From NCBI GenBank assembly GCA_035353335.1, contig DAOPZJ010000028.1, positions 16,105 through 35,561 of the forward strand: a stretch of DNA of 19,457 nt, given 5' to 3'. Shown here piece after piece: positions 16,301-19,457 of the stretch; position 1 is the stretch's first letter; each line of letters starts with the position of its first letter. The notes beneath the pieces were generated by a model. The model worked only from the letters and a program-made list of their open reading frames with translations. It had not been told where the DNA came from and made no database searches. Made by a program: the position numbers and the translations under genes. The DNA comes from Oscillospiraceae bacterium (GTDB lineage: Bacteria > Bacillota > Clostridia > Oscillospirales > JAKOTC01).

Positions 16301-16830
16301 GTGATTTTCATCACGCAGCGGCTTCCGCCGGTCTTGACACTTTCGATCAGTTCCACCTCGGTGTCCATACCGAACACCGCGTCAAACAGCTTTTTCGTGT
16401 AGCCGAGTGTGCACAGGCACCAAGTTTTCGGCAGCACGTCCCTAACCCGCTTGACGCAGGAGCAGTAACAGGTCGGATAGCCGAAAAAGAGGGTTTCGCC
16501 TTCGTGCCATAACAAATTCGTCCCCTGATATTCGCGCTCAAAGGCCTCGGTGAAAGCATCGAGGTCTTTTGCGTTTTCATAGAGCTGCCTGATTTTTGCG
16601 ATCTTTTCTTCCGGCGGCGAGCAGGAGCAGGCGAACCGGACGGCCTTGACTTCTTCGGGTGTATAGGTGCCGTCCAGATAATCGCAGATCTCTTTTGCCC
16701 ACTTGAACTTGCGGATGTAATCGGCGGATTCGGACAGCGTAAATTTTATTGCGAATTCGTCCGCCGCCGTCTTGCCGAGGTGTTTTTCGATGGCTTTTTG
16801 CACTTTGTTCCCTTGAACGTTGGTCATCAT
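16291..16830 (-). CDS. Cysteine-rich conserved hypothetical protein (possibly DUF6144/V4R-like)
   Basis: 179 residues with eight cysteines in paired arrangements: FACSC (Cys68, Cys70), PTCYCSC (Cys121, 123, 125), WCLCTLGY (Cys138, 140) and RCVM (Cys172). The last 60 residues, with CxC, a GYTKKLFDAVFG helix, then ESVKTGGSRC and a beta strand, resemble the end of small-ligand-binding V4R-type domains. That is a pattern impression, not a confirmed hit, and the DUF6144 name is from memory. The cysteines could bind a metal or Fe-S cluster. There are no membrane segments or signal peptide, so it is likely cytoplasmic. Its ATG overlaps the upstream gene's stop by 4 nt (ATGA), so the two are translationally coupled. 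A GGGGGAAG ribosome site precedes it; a second ATG directly follows the first. Confidence 0.75.
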   Translation of the reverse strand: MMTNVQGNKVQKAIEKHLGKTAADEFAIKFTLSESADYIRKFKWAKEICDYLDGTYTPEEVKAVRFACSCSPPEEKIAKIRQLYENAKDLDAFTEAFEREYQGTNLLWHEGETLFFGYPTCYCSCVKRVRDVLPKTWCLCTLGYTKKLFDAVFGMDTEVELIESVKTGGSRCVMKITKP

Positions 16831-17333
16831 ACCTTGCTTCCCCCGCGGCCGGTCACCGGATAGAATTCTTTGAACAGTCTTATGTAATCGTCCAGACGGC
16901 TGATATCGGGACGGGGAAACTCAAAAGTCCGCCCGTTGCATTTTTCATAATGAATTTCATCAATGTCATAGGTCTTTTGAAATTTGCACCGGTCGCCCTT
17001 GCAGTGTTTACAGGCGGCATGAGGTCCGACAAAGACCTCTCTGATAAAGTCGGGTGCCTGAGAGATATACTTCGCGTGTTTGGTGACGCCGCTGAAAAAC
17101 AGCCGAAGCACAAGGTCTTTATCGCGGATATAGATGCGCGCGACTGCCTTTTTAGTTTTGACGTTTGCCTTGGTGAAGATGAGCATATACCTGCCCCAGC
17201 AAAAACCGCTGCCGATAGCATCACCGAAGGTGTAGCCCAGGTCCGAAAGCGCATTCGTGAACGCGCAGATAAACCGTTTGTTTTCCGGGGTAATAAAGTC
17301 AAAACGCTCCTCCGGGAGGAATTTTTCAATCAT
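16827..17333 (-). CDS. Small cysteine-containing hypothetical protein with a putative C-x2-C-x4-C zinc site
   Basis: 168 residues. I do not recognise the family. The N-terminal half alternates strands and helices (FICAFTNALSDLGYTFGD, then GRYMLIF and RIYIRDKDLVLRLFF). The C-terminal half has Cys108-x2-Cys111-x4-Cys116 and Cys132 with several nearby His and Asp residues (GPHAACKHCKGDRC), a probable metal site. The KCNGRTFEF segment near 131-139 closes the domain. It is predicted to be cytoplasmic, with no hydrophobic segment long enough for a membrane helix. An AAGGAA ribosome site precedes the ATG. It starts 21 nt after the Fpg-like gene and overlaps the next cysteine-rich gene by 4 nt, so the two probably act as a pair. 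Confidence 0.75.
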   Translation of the reverse strand: MIEKFLPEERFDFITPENKRFICAFTNALSDLGYTFGDAIGSGFCWGRYMLIFTKANVKTKKAVARIYIRDKDLVLRLFFSGVTKHAKYISQAPDFIREVFVGPHAACKHCKGDRCKFQKTYDIDEIHYEKCNGRTFEFPRPDISRLDDYIRLFKEFYPVTGRGGSKV

Positions 17334-17354
17334 GAAAACAATTCCTTTCCCGTG

Positions 17355-18209
17355 TTATTTTTTCCATGGCTGGCAGGTCGGGCAGTAATAGATGTTGCCG
17401 CCCAAATAGGCCTCGCGTACGATTTTATCGCCGCAGACGGGGCAGGGGTTGTCGATCGTATTCGCCGATAAAATGGTCTTATAACCGCCCGGGCAGCCGA
17501 ATAGATCTCTTTCGGTGTCGCGTCCGCCCTGTGCGGTCATAGCAAACAGCGTCTCTTTCGTTGACTTATATAAACCTTCAATTTCCCCGTCGGTCAGCTT
17601 TTCGAGTTTGGTTTTGGGATGAATTTTCGCATTGAATAAAATATCCTGCAACACCCCGTTTCCGAGACCCGGAATGCGCTGCTCGGTAGCTAAAAACGCT
17701 TTGGCAGACAGGTTCGGCGCGGTGTTTGAGAACAATTTCTCAAAATACGGCTTGTCGAATTCGTCCATGAGCGGGGTCGGAGCTTTGTTGACTTTATAGC
17801 TTTGCGGCAGGCCGTTTTGATCCCGTTGGTAACATAACATCGCACCCCACATCTGCACCGTGCAGGTCATAGAAGACGTTCCGTCTCCGGAAAAATCCTC
17901 GAACTCCAGCCAAAGCTGGTGCTTGGGCGGCAGTTTTTCGCCGGGCGCGTGGTATTTGATCGGCGTCGAGATCACGAGCAGCATATTGCCGCAGACGATC
18001 TCGGTGTTGCCGCCGCAGGTATAGCCGGTGCCGGGATTCGCGGATGTAATCGTCTTACCGGCGAGTTTTTGCTGATACCCGGCAGGGTCGCCGCTGAACC
18101 AGGCGAATTTATGCGGCGAGGCATTCGCCGTGGCGTTCAACACGGTCTTTCCGACGAGGGTACGGTTGATTTGCTCGGCGAGCACATAGGTCTCGGGCAG
18201 TTCGATCAT
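17355..18209 (-). CDS. Fpg/Nei-fold (formamidopyrimidine-DNA glycosylase family) protein with altered active site
   Basis: 284 residues, the family length. The helix-two-turn-helix region is at about 167-198, including PGLGNGVLQDILFNAKIHP with Asn184 in the conserved GN. The C-terminal zinc finger is CPVC (Cys256, Cys259) and CPTC (Cys276, Cys279). Fpg and Nei excise oxidised bases using Pro2 as nucleophile and Glu3. This protein begins MIELPE, keeping Glu3 but replacing Pro2 with Ile. The zinc-finger Arg of the GRGT motif is also not there (GGNIYYCP). The same N-terminus is common in a Clostridia/Bacteroides branch usually labelled endonuclease VIII. It may be a DNA-binding relative or use another chemistry. 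An AGGAG ribosome site lies about 10 nt before the ATG. It follows the toroid-like gene by 20 nt. Confidence 0.85.
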   Translation of the reverse strand: MIELPETYVLAEQINRTLVGKTVLNATANASPHKFAWFSGDPAGYQQKLAGKTITSANPGTGYTCGGNTEIVCGNMLLVISTPIKYHAPGEKLPPKHQLWLEFEDFSGDGTSSMTCTVQMWGAMLCYQRDQNGLPQSYKVNKAPTPLMDEFDKPYFEKLFSNTAPNLSAKAFLATEQRIPGLGNGVLQDILFNAKIHPKTKLEKLTDGEIEGLYKSTKETLFAMTAQGGRDTERDLFGCPGGYKTILSANTIDNPCPVCGDKIVREAYLGGNIYYCPTCQPWKK

Positions 18210-18229
18210 AAAATCTCAACTCCTGTCAC

Positions 18230-19189
18230 TCATGCCATATCGCGCCCTGCTTCTTTTTGGGAGAGGAGAACTTGGAATGTGATCCACTTGTTCGGCTTTC
18301 CGACTTTATCCATGAGAATGGTTCTTTTGGTTTCTTCGGCTTCAAGGTTGTATTTACCGTCAACCGCTTTACTTTCGATGATCTCCCACACGCTTTTCAT
18401 CTGTGGAATATCGCCCAGCCCCAGTTTACTCATTGCGCTTGCGACGGTGATTATCTGCGTAAATCCGGTGCTGAGAAAGCCGAGGCGCGTGTAACATATG
18501 ATCTTTCCGGGCTCTGTTTTACTGTAAATCATATCTCTGCCGGTGAAATAATCGATCAAGGAGTCGAAATTTTTGCCTTGTCTGTAACACGCGGGCAAGA
18601 CGGAATATAAATACAATGCCGGAACAGTGGCGCTATAGCAGCTCTTCGGCACTTGTCCCCGGTGCTTGCTTTTCTTCCATTTACACAGATAACCGCCGTC
18701 GAATCTGCCCTTTTCCGTAAACACTTCCACCATCCGTTTAACGCGCGGATCATCTAAATATCCGAGTCGGACGAGCGTGCTTAAAAAGCCGATTTGGCGG
18801 CAGCCGCCCAGATGATCCTCGTCAAGCAGATAAGCCGGGGCAAGTTCCTTTTGGACGAAGTACTCAAGTTTACCCTCGCCGGGGGTTAAAATCCAATCGA
18901 CAATCGGTTCTATGCGTTTATCTTTTCTTGTGATCCCCAATTCGGCAAGCGCGGTCAAATAGCAAAACGTCGTCCAATTGCCGTAATACTCCGGCTTATG
19001 GGGGAAAAGTCCATTTTCATCCGTCCTTGAAAAGATACGTTTGACGTTTTCGCAGTCGAACGCTTTTACCTTGGCGGCAACAACTTCTTCGTTGCCGCTT
19101 TGATATTCCGGCAGTTCGGTCAGTGTCCGGTAACGGATAGACGGTTCTTTTTCTTCAAGTAACCAATTGATGACTTTTTCATCAAACAT
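18230..19189 (-). CDS. Alpha/alpha-toroid (prenyltransferase/squalene-cyclase repeat-like) hypothetical protein
   Basis: 319 residues, almost all helical by composition. Repeated units begin with short segments such as SIRYRTLTELPE, YYGNWTTFCYLTALAELG, CRQIGFLSTLVRLGYLDD, SATVPALYLYSVLP and RLGFLSTGFTQIITVASAMSKLG. The spacing and Gly-aromatic pattern look like the repeats of terpene cyclase/prenyltransferase toroids. A DEDH tetrad in LLDEDHLGG (122-129) is reminiscent of the DxDD acid of squalene-hopene cyclases. The protein is only about half their length, so catalysis is unproven. Related Clostridia proteins are usually unnamed. No signal peptide is seen. GGAGG lies 7 nt before its ATG, inside the end of the upstream gene. 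It is cotranscribed with the partial gene upstream and the Fpg-like gene downstream. Confidence 0.65.
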   Translation of the reverse strand: MFDEKVINWLLEEKEPSIRYRTLTELPEYQSGNEEVVAAKVKAFDCENVKRIFSRTDENGLFPHKPEYYGNWTTFCYLTALAELGITRKDKRIEPIVDWILTPGEGKLEYFVQKELAPAYLLDEDHLGGCRQIGFLSTLVRLGYLDDPRVKRMVEVFTEKGRFDGGYLCKWKKSKHRGQVPKSCYSATVPALYLYSVLPACYRQGKNFDSLIDYFTGRDMIYSKTEPGKIICYTRLGFLSTGFTQIITVASAMSKLGLGDIPQMKSVWEIIESKAVDGKYNLEAEETKRTILMDKVGKPNKWITFQVLLSQKEAGRDMA

Positions 19190-19191
19190 GA

Positions 19192-19457
19192 TTAAGCCTC
19201 CATATCAAAATATAATCTTCCGTCTTTGTCATTGATATAGGGCTGGCGGTCTTTGATGTGCGCGTACTCGGGGTATCTTGCCAGATTGTTACGCAGAATG
19301 CACAGCAGCACCGGGTGAATCATTCGGTCGGATTCGCCGTTCATCACACAGCTTTTATGTTTGAGCCAATTCGCACTCTCGCGCTTGTATTTGTCGGCTT
19401 CCGGTTTTGCCAGTTCAAACGGCAGTTCCGACAGACAGAGCCAAAAATACCATCGGC
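19192..19457 (-). CDS. Unrecognised protein, C-terminal 87 residues (5' part outside window)
   Basis: The minus-strand frame is open from the window edge to a TAA at 19194-19192. The visible peptide includes RWYFWLCLSELPFELAKPEA, NWLKHKSCVMNGESDRMI, HPVLLCILRNNLARYPEY and ends LYFDMEA. Its codon usage matches the neighbouring GC-rich genes. The downstream gene's GGAGG ribosome site lies in its last codons and only 2 nt separate the two genes, which argues that it is real and cotranscribed. I do not recognise a family from this fragment. Confidence 0.75.
   Translation of the reverse strand, partial: RWYFWLCLSELPFELAKPEADKYKRESANWLKHKSCVMNGESDRMIHPVLLCILRNNLARYPEYAHIKDRQPYINDKDGRLYFDMEA

Noticed and set aside
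16749..17471. Plus-strand open frame of 240 codons opposite the cysteine-rich genes
   Set aside because: The minus-strand genes have overlapping stops and starts, ribosome sites and ordered cysteine motifs; the plus peptide has no such features and crosses three minus genes.
17919..18494. Plus-strand open frame of 191 codons opposite the Fpg-like and toroid-like genes
   Set aside because: It crosses the boundary of two well-supported minus genes and shows no domain.

Overview
The window looks like a chromosomal piece of a Gram-positive bacterium of the Clostridia type. The main support is a complete phenylalanine T-box leader in front of pheST, a ClpC-type AAA+ fragment, strong GGAGG-like ribosome binding sites and A/T-rich sigma-70 promoters. 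Most genes sit near 55-57% GC by spot counts, with one AT-rich block near one third GC. No tRNA, rRNA, transposase, integrase or CRISPR array is visible, so I cannot name a genus.

Layout. (1) 1-1710, plus strand: the 3' end of a ClpC-like unfoldase, then a cytoplasmic SGNH/GDSL hydrolase. (2) 1723-6223, minus strand: a two-gene type III restriction-modification system (mod then res, TAATG overlap) with its own promoter. It differs sharply in base composition and looks horizontally acquired. (3) 6263-12900, plus strand: promoter, Phe T-box riboswitch and terminator, then pheS, two tandem hairpins, pheT, asnS, an aspartate-aminotransferase-like PLP enzyme and a strong intrinsic terminator. (4) 12996-16276, plus strand: a URO-D-superfamily protein whose stop codon overlaps the start of a family GT10 (alpha-fucosyltransferase-type) glycosyltransferase, followed by a tandem paralogue of that enzyme. 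(5) 16291-19457, minus strand: a tightly packed set of a truncated unknown gene, an alpha/alpha-toroid-like protein, an Fpg/Nei-fold protein lacking the canonical catalytic N-terminus, and two small cysteine-rich proteins that overlap by 4 nt.

How they work together. The T-box should read uncharged tRNA-Phe and switch on pheST when phenylalanine is short. asnS and the aminotransferase follow on the same strand, with a candidate internal promoter, and end at a shared terminator. Mod protects and Res cuts unmodified DNA. The fucosyltransferase pair probably decorates a surface glycan. The minus-strand cysteine-rich/Fpg-like group is the least understood part and the best candidate for something undescribed. 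All functional statements are from sequence reading alone.
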